A DNA stretch of 64,000 bases from positions 434,001 through 498,000 of the forward strand of contig CAVTWA010000025.1 of NCBI GenBank assembly GCA_963738025.1, given 5' to 3'. This DNA comes from 20CM-2-55-15 sp963738025. Its GTDB lineage: Bacteria > Acidobacteriota > Terriglobia > 20CM-2-55-15. The notes below the pieces were generated by a model. That model saw nothing but the letters and a program-made list of their open reading frames with translations. It had not been told where the DNA came from and ran no database searches. Below, one piece after another: positions 6,721 to 16,091 of this stretch. Both the position numbers and the translations under genes were made by a program. Within the stretch, counting starts at the first letter, position 1; every line of letters starts with the position of its first letter.

Positions 6721-8118
6721 TCATTTCGGTGGTGCGCTGGAACTCAATCGAATTTCGATCGGCGTTTGCGTGGGAAACACCACTTCCTGGCCGCGCGCAA
6801 CGACGTTCGAATAGATCGAGCGGCCGGCGCCATAGAAGCCTAATACAGGCCCGATCGGCGCCAGCAAACGACCCATTGCCGTACCCAGCAAGCCGAATCC
6901 AACGCCTCCTGAGATAAGTCTGCCTGCGTAGTTGTTGCGATAAGCGCCCGTAGGGACGTGATGAACCCGGACGGGTTCGCGGCCCTCGGCTCCGTTCATC
7001 GCCAGGAGAGTGGTGATGGCCGGCATCAGAAAACGTTTCTTCGACGAAGCCGCGGATGCTCCGCCTTCTTCATCGATTTGAACCGCGCCATCCTTCGCAT
7101 TCACTTCGACGCCGTCCAGCCGGCCTTCGACATTCTGCGTCACAGGCGTATCGAAACCTTCCGGCAGAGACTTGGGCAGCTGAATACGCGTAAACATGAA
7201 AGCGAGTTTTCCGTTCCGATGCCAGTGTCGGGCGGCTTGAGCCTGGACAACATTGCCCGACAACTCGCTGCCTTCGGGAAAAAGGAGATGATTGTCGGTG
7301 GAAAACAGCGGTCTTGTGAGAACGGCTTGAACCGCCGTGCCGTGACTTGCTAATCGCGAATCGAGCGAGGGGATCAAACGGGCCGCAATGATGGAATCCG
7401 CCGGCGGTTCCGACCCCAGTTCGGCAAGATCCGAGGACGCGAAAGACACCTCGCCAAATTCGAGTGGAGCTTCCAGCCTCGCATTGAAGCGGCTCGCCGA
7501 AGGCAAGTACTGGGGATGCCATGGCGCATATGACCAGAGCGCTTCCTTCACCCGATCCATTTTGCCAGGCGCTTTGATGGCAGTGATGACGGCTCGCTTT
7601 CGCGACTCGATTTGCTGACGGGCCGCCTCCGTTGCGGTGGCGACCTTTCCTTTTTTCTGTTCTGCCGCTCCTGTAGTGAAGCGAACAACCATGTCGCTTC
7701 CAGGAGTCACCGAAGTCTGGATAGGAATCGATTTTGAGTTGTTCAGAATCAGAGTGTCGAAGGTGAGCTGCGGTTCGCGCAGCGGCGTAAAGTTGCCGCC
7801 GAGCATGGAGGTAATTCGCATCCAGCGAGGCGCGTTCTTGAAGCCGGTGATATGTCCTGACACCTCGGTGCCTGCCGGGACAACTTCACGATCGAACGCA
7901 TATACCGGCTCGACAATGCGGCCGTGTACAGGCTGATTTTTTCTAAATCGAAGTTTTTCGGTGAGGATAACGCGCAATGGCGCGCCTTCCGGCACCATCA
8001 GACCCTCACGGCCCTGCGTGGGAACGGCGTCCGATACGGTCTGCGCCCGAACCACGGTTCCGGATGTAACCAACGCACAAAGAGCCAATGCGCGGCCGCA
8101 ATTGGTGGTAAACAACAT
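6721..8118 (-). CDS. Exported protein with repeated VirB10/TrbI-like beta modules
   Basis: A 465-residue protein with a signal peptide (about 1-25, ending VVRAQ). Two similar segments can be seen, one near residues 40-115 (VPEGAPLRVILTEKLRFRK, then VPAGTEVSGHITGF) and one near 255-310 (AVLTRPLFSTDN, then FPEGSELSGNVVQAQ). The pattern of stability segment, barrel strand and GxExxG resembles the beta-barrel of VirB10/TrbI-like proteins, but no transfer genes are nearby. A Gly-rich segment (about 405-440) may be membrane-associated, and the end reads FPTQTPIEIRLSSSAPPK. It lies 25 bases downstream of the VWA gene on the same strand, suggesting an operon. Function unknown. Confidence 0.65.
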   Translation of the reverse strand: MLFTTNCGRALALCALVTSGTVVRAQTVSDAVPTQGREGLMVPEGAPLRVILTEKLRFRKNQPVHGRIVEPVYAFDREVVPAGTEVSGHITGFKNAPRWMRITSMLGGNFTPLREPQLTFDTLILNNSKSIPIQTSVTPGSDMVVRFTTGAAEQKKGKVATATEAARQQIESRKRAVITAIKAPGKMDRVKEALWSYAPWHPQYLPSASRFNARLEAPLEFGEVSFASSDLAELGSEPPADSIIAARLIPSLDSRLASHGTAVQAVLTRPLFSTDNHLLFPEGSELSGNVVQAQAARHWHRNGKLAFMFTRIQLPKSLPEGFDTPVTQNVEGRLDGVEVNAKDGAVQIDEEGGASAASSKKRFLMPAITTLLAMNGAEGREPVRVHHVPTGAYRNNYAGRLISGGVGFGLLGTAMGRLLAPIGPVLGFYGAGRSIYSNVVARGQEVVFPTQTPIEIRLSSSAPPK

Positions 8119-8143
8119 CGATACTACCTCTTACTGATAGGGT

Positions 8144-9067
8144 TCAATTACTGGCGTTTGGTGCGACATAGCCTTTGCGGGCGCGTACCCGCAGGCCTTT
8201 CCCATCCTTGCCTGTCGCGACCACTTTGACGGAGCGGAATGCTCCATCGTGAGAGCGGTTTTTCGAAATATAGCCGATTGTGTATTGATCCCGGATTCCG
8301 CCTGCAATTTTGCGCCAGATGCCCGGCAGCTCATCGAGGCTCCTGGCATGGTACGCCTCACCTGCCGTCAGCTTTGCCAGTTCTGCAAGTACCTTCGGGT
8401 TCTGATCTTTGTCGTCGGGATCATCGATGTCGATGGTGTAGATGGTTGCATTCGATTGCTGCGCCAGAGCCAGGACATTGATTTCCGTCGTGCCGCTGGC
8501 ATTGTCTCCGCCGTCGCTGATGATAACCAGGGCTTTCCGTTGTAACGTGCCCTCTTCCAGATGTTTCAACGCTGCGGTGACGGCATCGTAGAGCGCCGTC
8601 TTCCCCTCGGCTCTCGTATTTCCCAATGCGGTGCGCAATTGATTCAAATCGCTGGCGAATGCCGTTCCAGCCGGAAGTCCCATGAAGACGCGCTCATTAA
8701 AATTCACGATAAATATTTCATCGTGTGGATTGCTGGATTCCGCAAACGCCATGGCGGCATCGACAACGTCCGAACGTTTGCGGCGCATGCTTCCGCTGTT
8801 ATCGATGACCAGGCCGACTGTGGCAGGGATATCTTCAGGACGGACGAATTGGATGGTCTGGTCCTGGTCGTTTTCAAGGATCCGGAAATTATCCTTCGAC
8901 AATTCCCGGACCGGATGACCTTTAGAGTCGGTGACCGTGACGTTGAAAATCACAAGGTCGACGTCAACCGACAATTTGAAGTCGCGCGCCGCGGCCCCCG
9001 AATCCTGCCGGCTGGTCGCCAGTTGTGCAAGACCTGTTAATAGAACTACGCCGAGTGCAAATTTCAT
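8144..9067 (-). CDS. VWFA-related acidobacterial exported protein
   Basis: About 307 residues with a signal peptide, then a beta-sandwich stretch (VDVDLVIFNVTVTDSKGHPV, RELSKDNFRILEND) and a von Willebrand factor A domain carrying the metal-site motif DNSGSMRRKRSD and the later IISDGGDNASG. This order matches the VWFA-related acidobacterial domain family (TIGR03436). The C-terminus (RSVKVVATGKDGKGLRVRARKGYVAP) is the conserved family ending. Such proteins are exported and thought to bind ligands or partners through the metal site, with unknown targets. ATG 9067 is preferred to 9076 because the signal peptide then starts MKFALG, but no strong ribosome site is visible. The TonB-receptor remnant begins immediately upstream on the other strand. 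Confidence 0.88.
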   Translation of the reverse strand: MKFALGVVLLTGLAQLATSRQDSGAAARDFKLSVDVDLVIFNVTVTDSKGHPVRELSKDNFRILENDQDQTIQFVRPEDIPATVGLVIDNSGSMRRKRSDVVDAAMAFAESSNPHDEIFIVNFNERVFMGLPAGTAFASDLNQLRTALGNTRAEGKTALYDAVTAALKHLEEGTLQRKALVIISDGGDNASGTTEINVLALAQQSNATIYTIDIDDPDDKDQNPKVLAELAKLTAGEAYHARSLDELPGIWRKIAGGIRDQYTIGYISKNRSHDGAFRSVKVVATGKDGKGLRVRARKGYVAPNASN

Positions 9068-9108
9068 ACAACTCACTGCAACCGCGCCAGCTCAATAGCG
9101 TTATTGTG

Positions 9109-9954
9109 GGGACATTCTATCCTCGGTTTAAATTTGCCGCTTGGTCAACAGCATTTGCATTTTCTCCTGCAGAACATCCGAAAACCGTGTTTCGCGGCGG
9201 CGCAGGCATTTTTTATGACAGAACTGGTCCGCAACCGATCTTCGATTTGCTGCGCTATGACGGACAACGGCTGCTGCAGTACGTCGTGACAAACCCCGCT
9301 TATCCTGATCCGTGGAACAACGGCCTGAGGGCCCAAGCCTCGGCGAGCTATGCCGTACTTCGCCAGATCGAGTCGTCCGGCCGCCTCGAAAGTCATTCTC
9401 TGGAAGTCGCGGTACGCGGCGATGTGACCCGCGTGTTTTCCGGCATGATGCAATACACGCTGGGGCGTGCTTATAACAACACGGCGGGTATCAATTCATT
9501 TCCGGCGAACAACTATGATTTGTCAGGCGAATGGGGCAGGTCGGACTTCGATCAACGGCACAGGTTCAATCTGCTAGGGACAGTAAAGCCGGGGAGACTA
9601 TTCAATCTCGGAATCGGAGTGTTCCTGAACACGGGCCGGCCCTACAGCCTGACCACAGGTCGAGACGACTATCACGTCGGCTCCGCTACAGCCCGGCCCG
9701 CCGGAGTTGGCCGCAACACATTAGCAGGCCCGGGCTATGCGGAGTACGATCTTCGCTGGTTCCGTGATTTCAAGCTGGCGCCGCCGCACAACGAAGTGGC
9801 GCCGACTATGACGGTCTCGGTTGATGCCTTCAATGTTTTCAACCAGGTCAATTAAACGGGCTATATCGGCAATCTCAGTTCACCGTTTTTCGGCCGCGCC
9901 GTCAGCGCACAACCTCCGCGTCGGTTACAGTTTTCGACGCGATTCGCCTTCTGA
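9109..9954 (+). pseudogene. C-terminal remnant of an Oar-like TonB-dependent receptor
   Basis: The frame encodes the last quarter of an outer-membrane receptor barrel: FRGGAGIFYDRTGP, SHSLEVAVRGDVTRVFSG, YTLGRAYNNTAG, SDFDQRHRFNLLGT, FLNTGRPYSLTTG and SVDAFNVFNQVN. A TAA at 9853-9855 interrupts it. The same frame continues TGYIGNLSSPFFGRA and ends QFSTRFAF before TGA 9952-9954, which is the normal receptor C-terminus. Full-length relatives have about 1000 residues, so some three quarters are missing, including plug and TonB box. The remnant begins directly beside the VWA gene start. Two independent lesions make this a real pseudogene rather than a sequencing slip. Confidence 0.85.
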
Positions 9955-9980
9955 TGCATTTTGCCGCCGCCGGAATCAAA

Positions 9981-11036
9981 TTACTGCTTGATCACGATGA
10001 ACCACGAGGCCACGATGGGCCCTTGTGGGCCGCGACCACGTCCCCGTCCTTCGGCTGGTGGCGCTCCCGCCGGCTGCGCCGGAGCCGGGCCGCGTTCGGG
10101 CTGAAACAGGTAGACATTATGCGATTTCGGATCAGCCGCAATGGTCTTGGCGCCGGCGAACGTCGGAACTGTTTCGACGACCGTGTATTTGTCGGCGGAA
10201 TCCTGGTGAACCACCGTCACGTTGCCTTCGCCGCCGTTCGGAATGTAAATCAGTTTTTTAGAAGGATCCCAGCCCAGAGCGTCAACACGGGTGCCGTTCA
10301 TGATGTTTGCGACGACCTTGCCGGTGCTGGCATCGACAACGACGGATGTATTGTTGCATCCCGAGAAGATGCGGTTCGTTGCTTTGTCATACGCAATGCC
10401 GGTCGGGCCTTTGCACGGATCGAGGGGCCAGGAAGCGGTTGCCTTCCAGGTCTTGACGTCGATCACCTGGATGGTGTTCTTGCTCTCGTTGTTGACGAAG
10501 ATGTGTCCTTTGCCATCCGCAGCCGCGCCTTCGGGAGCGTTGTCTTCGAGTTCCACGGTAGCGACAATGTCACCGGTTTTCGGATCAAGGGCCATCAACG
10601 TGCCAATCGGACGGCTATGATTGGTCAGGATGATCTTGTCGTCGGGTTCATCGTACATGATGCCGTCGAGGCCGCCTTTATCCACCTTGATCTGCTTGAT
10701 CACAGCCAGCGTCTTCAGGTCGAACATCGTGACGGTGGAATCGCCGCCATTGGTGGTGAAACCGTGACCAGCCTTCGTTGCGATGCCGGCGCCATGCACG
10801 CCCGGCGTGTTCGGAATATCGCCGACTACTTTGCCCGTCGGGCCGTCGACCACCATCATGTGCGTGGCGCGCGAAACGAATACACGGCCGGTGGCGGATT
10901 CGACTGAAACGTAGTCCGTTCCGCCGTCTCCTTTAATGTCGAATTTCTCAACCTTGAATTGTTGCGCCTGGCCGGCGCAGGGCAAGGCAAGAATGCTTGC
11001 GAACAATGCGGCAAATGCCACGCTCTTTTTTGTCAT
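9981..11036 (-). CDS. YVTN/YncE-type beta-propeller protein, exported
   Basis: The chosen ATG (11036, with GGGAGG five bases upstream) gives 351 residues. A signal peptide ends near GQAQQ. The body is a seven-bladed-propeller type repeat protein with recurring units such as VSVESATGRVFVSRA, MVVDGPTGKVVGDIPN, TMFDLKTLAVIKQI, QVIDVKTWKATASWPL and VVVDASTGKVVANI, typical of YncE/YVTN-repeat proteins. The C-terminal tail is Pro/Ala/Arg/Gly-rich (about 315-340). These periplasmic propellers serve as scaffolds or metal-binding proteins, and no active-site signature is visible. The gene stands alone on the minus strand. Confidence 0.85.
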   Translation of the reverse strand: MTKKSVAFAALFASILALPCAGQAQQFKVEKFDIKGDGGTDYVSVESATGRVFVSRATHMMVVDGPTGKVVGDIPNTPGVHGAGIATKAGHGFTTNGGDSTVTMFDLKTLAVIKQIKVDKGGLDGIMYDEPDDKIILTNHSRPIGTLMALDPKTGDIVATVELEDNAPEGAAADGKGHIFVNNESKNTIQVIDVKTWKATASWPLDPCKGPTGIAYDKATNRIFSGCNNTSVVVDASTGKVVANIMNGTRVDALGWDPSKKLIYIPNGGEGNVTVVHQDSADKYTVVETVPTFAGAKTIAADPKSHNVYLFQPERGPAPAQPAGAPPAEGRGRGRGPQGPIVASWFIVIKQ

Positions 11037-11153
11037 GTGGGCCTCCCTTACAGATGTACTTCCGTTGCCCATAGACTTTGCGCTGACGGACATTGATTGT
11101 AAAGTTCGAACATCGCGTCGACAGGTCATGACTCGATATCCTGACTTGCGCGA

Positions 11154-11390
11154 TCAGGCAGACTTGAGAGGTTTTGAAACTTTTGCCGGGTGTGGCGTTG
11201 TGGTGGGATTCTTAGGCTTCGGTTTTTTAGTTGCAGGCTTCTGTGGAGATGGAGGAGGGGTTTTCCGCGTACTACCGTTCGCCACAGGTGCGTGGTCTTG
11301 CGACCGAGGGGAGACGCCAGCTTTCTGGCCCATAAGCCACGATGAGGCGATTAAAAATGCCAGCAGCAGGTTCAGCGTTTGGCTTTTCAT
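11154..11390 (-). CDS. Small exported Pro/Lys-rich protein
   Basis: From ATG 11390 the product has 78 residues: a signal peptide (MKSQTLNLLLAFLIASSWLMG) and a low-complexity tail rich in Pro, Lys and Thr (KTPPPSPQKPATKKPKPK). Such tails are flexible and may contact the cell wall or DNA, but nothing specific is shown. No strong ribosome site is seen. The reading frame continues open upstream to 11486, but that part is the antisense of a perfect hairpin and is unlikely to be coding. Confidence 0.45.
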   Translation of the reverse strand: MKSQTLNLLLAFLIASSWLMGQKAGVSPRSQDHAPVANGSTRKTPPPSPQKPATKKPKPKNPTTTPHPAKVSKPLKSA

Positions 11391-11434
11391 TTTATCTACA
11401 CTACCACCGGCCCGGAAAGAAAGGGGAACACTTT

Positions 11435-11479
11435 CGGGTGCGGGGCAGCGGCTCTCCCTGAGCCGCTGCCCCGCACCCG
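11435..11479. terminator. Perfect 20-bp GC-rich hairpin between two minus-strand genes
   Basis: Bases 11435-11454 are the exact reverse complement of 11460-11479, with a TCCCT loop. Placed 41 bases after the PAP2 stop (11520) and 45 bases before the next start (11390), it could end or attenuate the PAP2 transcript. On the minus strand it is followed by a pyrimidine-rich segment but no clean T run. Confidence 0.55.
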
Positions 11480-11519
11480 GCAACATTTCATGGAACAGGC
11501 CTTTGTCCGATTTACACGC

Positions 11520-12257
11520 CTATTGCGATTCCGCGAGTTGGGCGTGGTGATTAACGACATAGCGGCCGATCAGTTCCCCCATCACGGCGCCTACAAGGAC
11601 ATCCGACGGGAAATGATTCAGCCCACCTACGCGGGCGAGGCCGACGGCTGTAGCAAATCCATACGATCCGAACACGACTAGAGGTTTATCGCGGTACTCA
11701 CGGGACATTACGGCGGCAAGCGCGAACGCGCTCATGGCATGGCCTGAAGGAAACGACTTGTTATCGGCCAGATTGGGTCGTGCCCGGTTCGTCGCAAACT
11801 TTAAAACCTGCATGATGACTTCCGCGTCCAACTCAGCCTCCACCCCCAGCCTTCCTGCTTCGGAAGCGTGTGCGTCGTGTTTCATTGCTCCGAACAGCAA
11901 CATTGCACCGGGCAAGGCATACGGAGCAATCAGGCCTGCATCCGAGACGAAATTGGATGGCGTCCTCAGTGCGGTATCGTTCTTAGCCGCGTCACTGATG
12001 CGGTGGTCGAAAATGAAGAGAGTTCCCGCGGCAGCGCCAACGGGAGCAAGCCATTTGACATCGGCGCCAGTGACGTGCCATGGCGAGGTCCACATCTGCT
12101 TCTGATCGCTTAGAAAATCGGAGGCGAGACCCGAAACGGCAGACCGATTGGCGGATGCTTCAGGTTGCGGAAGCTCTTGTGAGGCTGGAGTCTGCGCCAT
12201 CAACGGCGAGAAGGACGCGCAGAAAAGCCCCAGAAAGAAGGCAGATACTTTAAACAT
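11520..12257 (-). CDS. PAP2-superfamily phosphatase
   Basis: A 245-residue exported or membrane-associated acid phosphatase of the PAP2 superfamily. All three phosphatase motifs are present: K153...R160-P161 (KFATNRARP), PSGH at 170-173 and R209...H215...D219 (ARVGGLNHFPSD), including the nucleophilic histidine. A signal peptide (about 1-21, ending LMAQ) and several hydrophobic stretches precede them. Family members dephosphorylate lipid phosphates such as undecaprenyl or phosphatidylglycerol phosphate. The substrate here cannot be told. It is followed by a strong hairpin and a small Pro/Lys-rich protein gene on the same strand. From 12258 to 12473 I see no gene. Confidence 0.92.
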   Translation of the reverse strand: MFKVSAFFLGLFCASFSPLMAQTPASQELPQPEASANRSAVSGLASDFLSDQKQMWTSPWHVTGADVKWLAPVGAAAGTLFIFDHRISDAAKNDTALRTPSNFVSDAGLIAPYALPGAMLLFGAMKHDAHASEAGRLGVEAELDAEVIMQVLKFATNRARPNLADNKSFPSGHAMSAFALAAVMSREYRDKPLVVFGSYGFATAVGLARVGGLNHFPSDVLVGAVMGELIGRYVVNHHAQLAESQ

Positions 12258-12473
12258 TCGTGCTGGTACTCCAAAGAAAAAAATAGGTGCAGAGACTCTA
12301 TGCCCGCGAAAGGACAGCTGTCTATAGGGTGTTCACCCTAGGATTCATTTCGATGAGTACAGAGAGGTTCAGTGTTGCTGGTTCAGCCCGATTCGACTTC
12401 TGAGAGGCGTATCGGTTTCCGTTTAGTTGCGGGGGACGTCGCCAGGTAGGTCGGAGAGCCTCAAAGCTGGCGG

Positions 12474-15400
12474 CTATTGCAACGTTTCAGGAAATGGCTG
12501 TCCCGACTGCTGGAAAAGAAGTACCGATCCTGAAGACGACTGTCCGACGCTGAAGACAATGATCTGCGTGGTAAATCCTCCTCCGTCAGGCAGGTGGGGG
12601 ATTACCAATTCGGTAGAACTTGAAGGCTCTGCCTCGCTTGCCGGCGGAGTCGTCGCGATTAGAAAGTCGCCGCGCTGATTGCGGCGGCTACGCAGTCCGA
12701 TCAGCGAAATTCCCGCAGAATCCGTCGAAACGCGCAGTACTCCTCGGAACGGACTGGGCAAGCCGGGGAACGCTTCCACGACGAACCAGCTGCTGTGGCC
12801 GTAACCAGGTAATGTCTGAGACACGGCGTCTGGCAAACCTGATGTCGATCCATCCAAATTCGTCAGTTCCAGCGTCACCGTGGCTGGCGTTTCTGCGTTA
12901 TTCGCGATAGCGACGGCACTTTGAATCGCGCCCGGCTGTCCGTCGGTTCCAGCCGATTCGGCATATATCCGGAAGGACTTTTCATCCGTTGAAGTGGCCC
13001 CGGCCTGCGTCACCGTAATTGTTTGTCCTGGCCTATACGAGAAGATGACCAATGGTACCGGGGCCGCTTCTTCGTCTGCGGGAAGCACACGGATCGATCC
13101 GACGATAGGGGCCGGACCTCTTCCATCGGTTGAAAGTTTTCGAGAAGAGTGCGGCGGCACGGTATAGGCAAAGGTGCTGCTCGATTGTTCTCCAATGGCG
13201 ACTGTCGTCAATGCGCCACTGTCGTCCCGAAACTCTACAGTTCCAGTCAAGGTCGTGCTGCTGCGATTTACCAGCATCAGCTCAGTGGTCCAGCCGCCGC
13301 CATCGCTGAAGTGCGGAACAGTCAGCGGACCGGCGAGCGGCGGTAAGGAGGTATCGATAACAGGAAGCGTGGACATGAGAAACTCACCGCGTTCATTGAC
13401 CAGCCCGTGAATTGCAACGACACCGACAGGAACATCGGATGTGAAACTGAATGTGCCTTGAAAAGTCGTTCCCGGAAATGTCTTGAACGGTTCTGCGTCG
13501 AGGAATCTTGCGATCTGTTGGTTCGACCCAATCGTCGTCGTACCTGAACCTGAATTGTTGCCCGCCCCATCCGTAAAGAAAAAGTGGATCGTCGCTGGCT
13601 GATTGTTTGGATTGGCAATGGCCAGGCCGGTATCCACCGCCGCGCCCACCTCTGCATAGATTCGTCCGTAACGCATGGCGGGTGCAGCTGGAACTCCGGC
13701 TTCACTGATCAGATCATTACCTGAGCGGTAACTAAAGATCGCCAGACCTGCAGGCGCGACGCTTCCGGCGCCTGGTTGCACGCGAGCGTATCCTGTCTGA
13801 ATCGCTGCCGGCGTTCCACTGGTCGTAAAGGAAGCCGCACTCCGATCTGTGAGTGTGAACGGGATAACGCTGGAGATAGTGCTGGAGATAGCGGTAGAGC
13901 CAACCTGGCGAATGCGGTTGCTGAAGGTGTCGGATATAAAGAGCGAGTTGTTCCCGCCTATCGCGACCCCATACGGCGGTGTGATTTGAGCGGCGGAAGC
14001 TGCACCGCCGTCCCCAGCGAACGCGTATACTCCCGTACCGGCGACAGTGCTGATGACACCTTCGCGGTTTACCATGCGGACGCGAACATTACCGGTGTCG
14101 GCAATGAAAAGGTTGCCGGCTGCGTCAACGGCGATCGCCTGGGGGTATGAGATCTCGGCGGCCGTGGCGCTATGACCATCTCCAGCAAAAGCACCTGTTC
14201 CGTTTCCAGCGACCGTTTTGATGCTGCCGTCAGGCTCGAGCAGTCGTACGCGATTATTCAAAGAGTCGGCGATGAACAGATTGCCGGCCCGGTCCAGGGC
14301 AATTCCAGTCGGAAATGCCAATTGGGCCGATGGGCCAGGACCACCATCCCCGCTGAAGCCTACCGTTCCGTTGCCGGCCACGGTTTCGATGATTCCGCCG
14401 GCGCTGACTTTTCGGATACGGTTTCCTTCAGTTTCGGAAATGAACAGATTTCCGGCGCCGTCTACAGCGAGACCCCCCGGGGCGCCGAGTTGCGCCTGAA
14501 AAGCGGGGCCCCCATCGTCGCCAGAACCTGAACCTGCGACGGTTGTGATGATGCCGTTGGGAGTAACTTTGCGAACGCGGTCATTTCTTGTATCGGCGAT
14601 GAAGAGATTGCCGGCCGCATCGACCGTGATCGCAGCCGGGTAGCGGAGTTGCGCCTGGGATGCCGGGCCGCCGTCTCCGCTGAAGCCCGAGCTTCCATTG
14701 CCGGCCACGTTCGTAAGTATGCCGTCGGGCGCGATCTTGCGGATCCGGTGCATATCGGTATCGGCAATGAAGAGATTCCCCGCTCCATCTGCTGCAATGT
14801 TGTTCGGAAAAAAGAATTGGGCGAAGGAGGCCGGACGGCCGTCGTCGCTGGTGCCGGCCGCGGAGTTAATGATACCTGCCGGATTAACGCGACGGATACG
14901 GTAATTGCCCTGGTCCGCAATGAACAGATTTCCGCTTTCATCGACGGTAACGTCACCTGGAGACGCCAGGTGAGCGGAAATTGCCGGGCCGCCGTCTCCG
15001 CCAAAACCTGGCGCGCTGCCGGCGACAGTCGTGATGATGCCCGCGGCATTCACCATGCGGACCCGATTGTTGCTGCTGTCGGCGATAAACAGATTCCCTG
15101 CCCGATCCACCGCGACACCGCCAGGATTCGAGAGCTGGGCCGAAACCGCCGCCCCGCCATCTCCACTGAAGCCGGCCTTGCTCCCAGCTACGGTCGTGAT
15201 GATGCCCTTGGAAGAAACCATTCGGACACGGTTGTTGTGCTGGTCCGCTATAAATATGTTGCCGGCTGCATCGACAGCGACCCCGACCGGTTGGTTGAGT
15301 TGTGCGGAGGTCGCCGGCCCGCCGTCTCCACCAGAGCCAACAGTTCCATTGCCTGCGATGGTGCTGATGATTCCTGCGGGCGTCACCACCCGGATTTTGT

Positions 15401-15944
15401 TATTGTCCGGGTCCGCGATGAGCAGATTTCCTGCGTTATCTACGGCGAGACCCCGCGGTCCCGAAAGATGGGCGGAAACAGCCGGACCGCCATCGCCACT
15501 CGAACCATACGCTCCGTTGCCGGCAACCGTCGTGATCACGCCCGCTGGAGTTACTTTACGAATCCGAAGGTTCTTTGAGTCCGCTATGAAGACATTGCCG
15601 GCATTATCCACGGCGACGCCCTGTATATAGTTGAACTGCGCCGAGAGAGCCGGTCCGTTCTCACCACTGAAACCTACCGATCCGCTGCCCGCGATTACCG
15701 TCAGGGTACCATCTGGAGCGACTCGGTAAATGCGGTTCTGATTGGAAGCAATGTAGAAAGCTCCGGCACTATCCGCGCGAATCGCTAATGGTATGCCGAT
15801 GGTCTGAGTAAGTGCAGCGGAACCATTAAACGGTAACGCAGGTCCTGCGTAAGTCCTTATTGTGTTTGGCGATTGAGCAAAACCGGTCAACCCCGATAAA
15901 ACACAGATCGCAACGGATGTTGTCCGGAAACCGAATACCCTCAT
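12474..15944 (-). CDS. Large exported NHL-repeat beta-propeller protein
   Basis: The ATG at 15944 (GAGG about nine bases upstream) gives 1156 residues with a signal peptide ending near GFAQS. Residues about 25-720 hold some eleven to twelve NHL repeats of about 55 residues, each with a VAVDxAGNxFIADxxNxRVR core and a following GFSGDGGPAxSAQ loop, forming one or two propellers. The C-terminal 430 residues contain two copies of a beta-rich module (SYRSGNDLISEAG...RIYAE...VAIANN and VPHFSDGGGWTTELMLVNRSS) found at the ends of acidobacterial NHL proteins. Likely a cell-surface or periplasmic binding protein. The repeats create a long antisense open frame that I reject as a gene. Confidence 0.9.
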   Translation of the reverse strand: MRVFGFRTTSVAICVLSGLTGFAQSPNTIRTYAGPALPFNGSAALTQTIGIPLAIRADSAGAFYIASNQNRIYRVAPDGTLTVIAGSGSVGFSGENGPALSAQFNYIQGVAVDNAGNVFIADSKNLRIRKVTPAGVITTVAGNGAYGSSGDGGPAVSAHLSGPRGLAVDNAGNLLIADPDNNKIRVVTPAGIISTIAGNGTVGSGGDGGPATSAQLNQPVGVAVDAAGNIFIADQHNNRVRMVSSKGIITTVAGSKAGFSGDGGAAVSAQLSNPGGVAVDRAGNLFIADSSNNRVRMVNAAGIITTVAGSAPGFGGDGGPAISAHLASPGDVTVDESGNLFIADQGNYRIRRVNPAGIINSAAGTSDDGRPASFAQFFFPNNIAADGAGNLFIADTDMHRIRKIAPDGILTNVAGNGSSGFSGDGGPASQAQLRYPAAITVDAAGNLFIADTRNDRVRKVTPNGIITTVAGSGSGDDGGPAFQAQLGAPGGLAVDGAGNLFISETEGNRIRKVSAGGIIETVAGNGTVGFSGDGGPGPSAQLAFPTGIALDRAGNLFIADSLNNRVRLLEPDGSIKTVAGNGTGAFAGDGHSATAAEISYPQAIAVDAAGNLFIADTGNVRVRMVNREGVISTVAGTGVYAFAGDGGAASAAQITPPYGVAIGGNNSLFISDTFSNRIRQVGSTAISSTISSVIPFTLTDRSAASFTTSGTPAAIQTGYARVQPGAGSVAPAGLAIFSYRSGNDLISEAGVPAAPAMRYGRIYAEVGAAVDTGLAIANPNNQPATIHFFFTDGAGNNSGSGTTTIGSNQQIARFLDAEPFKTFPGTTFQGTFSFTSDVPVGVVAIHGLVNERGEFLMSTLPVIDTSLPPLAGPLTVPHFSDGGGWTTELMLVNRSSTTLTGTVEFRDDSGALTTVAIGEQSSSTFAYTVPPHSSRKLSTDGRGPAPIVGSIRVLPADEEAAPVPLVIFSYRPGQTITVTQAGATSTDEKSFRIYAESAGTDGQPGAIQSAVAIANNAETPATVTLELTNLDGSTSGLPDAVSQTLPGYGHSSWFVVEAFPGLPSPFRGVLRVSTDSAGISLIGLRSRRNQRGDFLIATTPPASEAEPSSSTELVIPHLPDGGGFTTQIIVFSVGQSSSGSVLLFQQSGQPFPETLQ

Positions 15945-16091
15945 TGCACAAACCTCGCGCGTGTTGAACAGGCTTGTCTGTGCAAGATAATCGCCAATCA
16001 GGTGGCGGCAAGTATTGGTCGCCGCCAATATGAGCCGCCACGGGCGTTCCGAGCGGGGTCTCTGCCCGCGGGATTTTCCTGAATCAACGAA

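Noticed and set aside
14649..15578. 309-residue plus-strand frame
   Set aside because: It is the antisense of the NHL repeats and owes its length to their periodicity.
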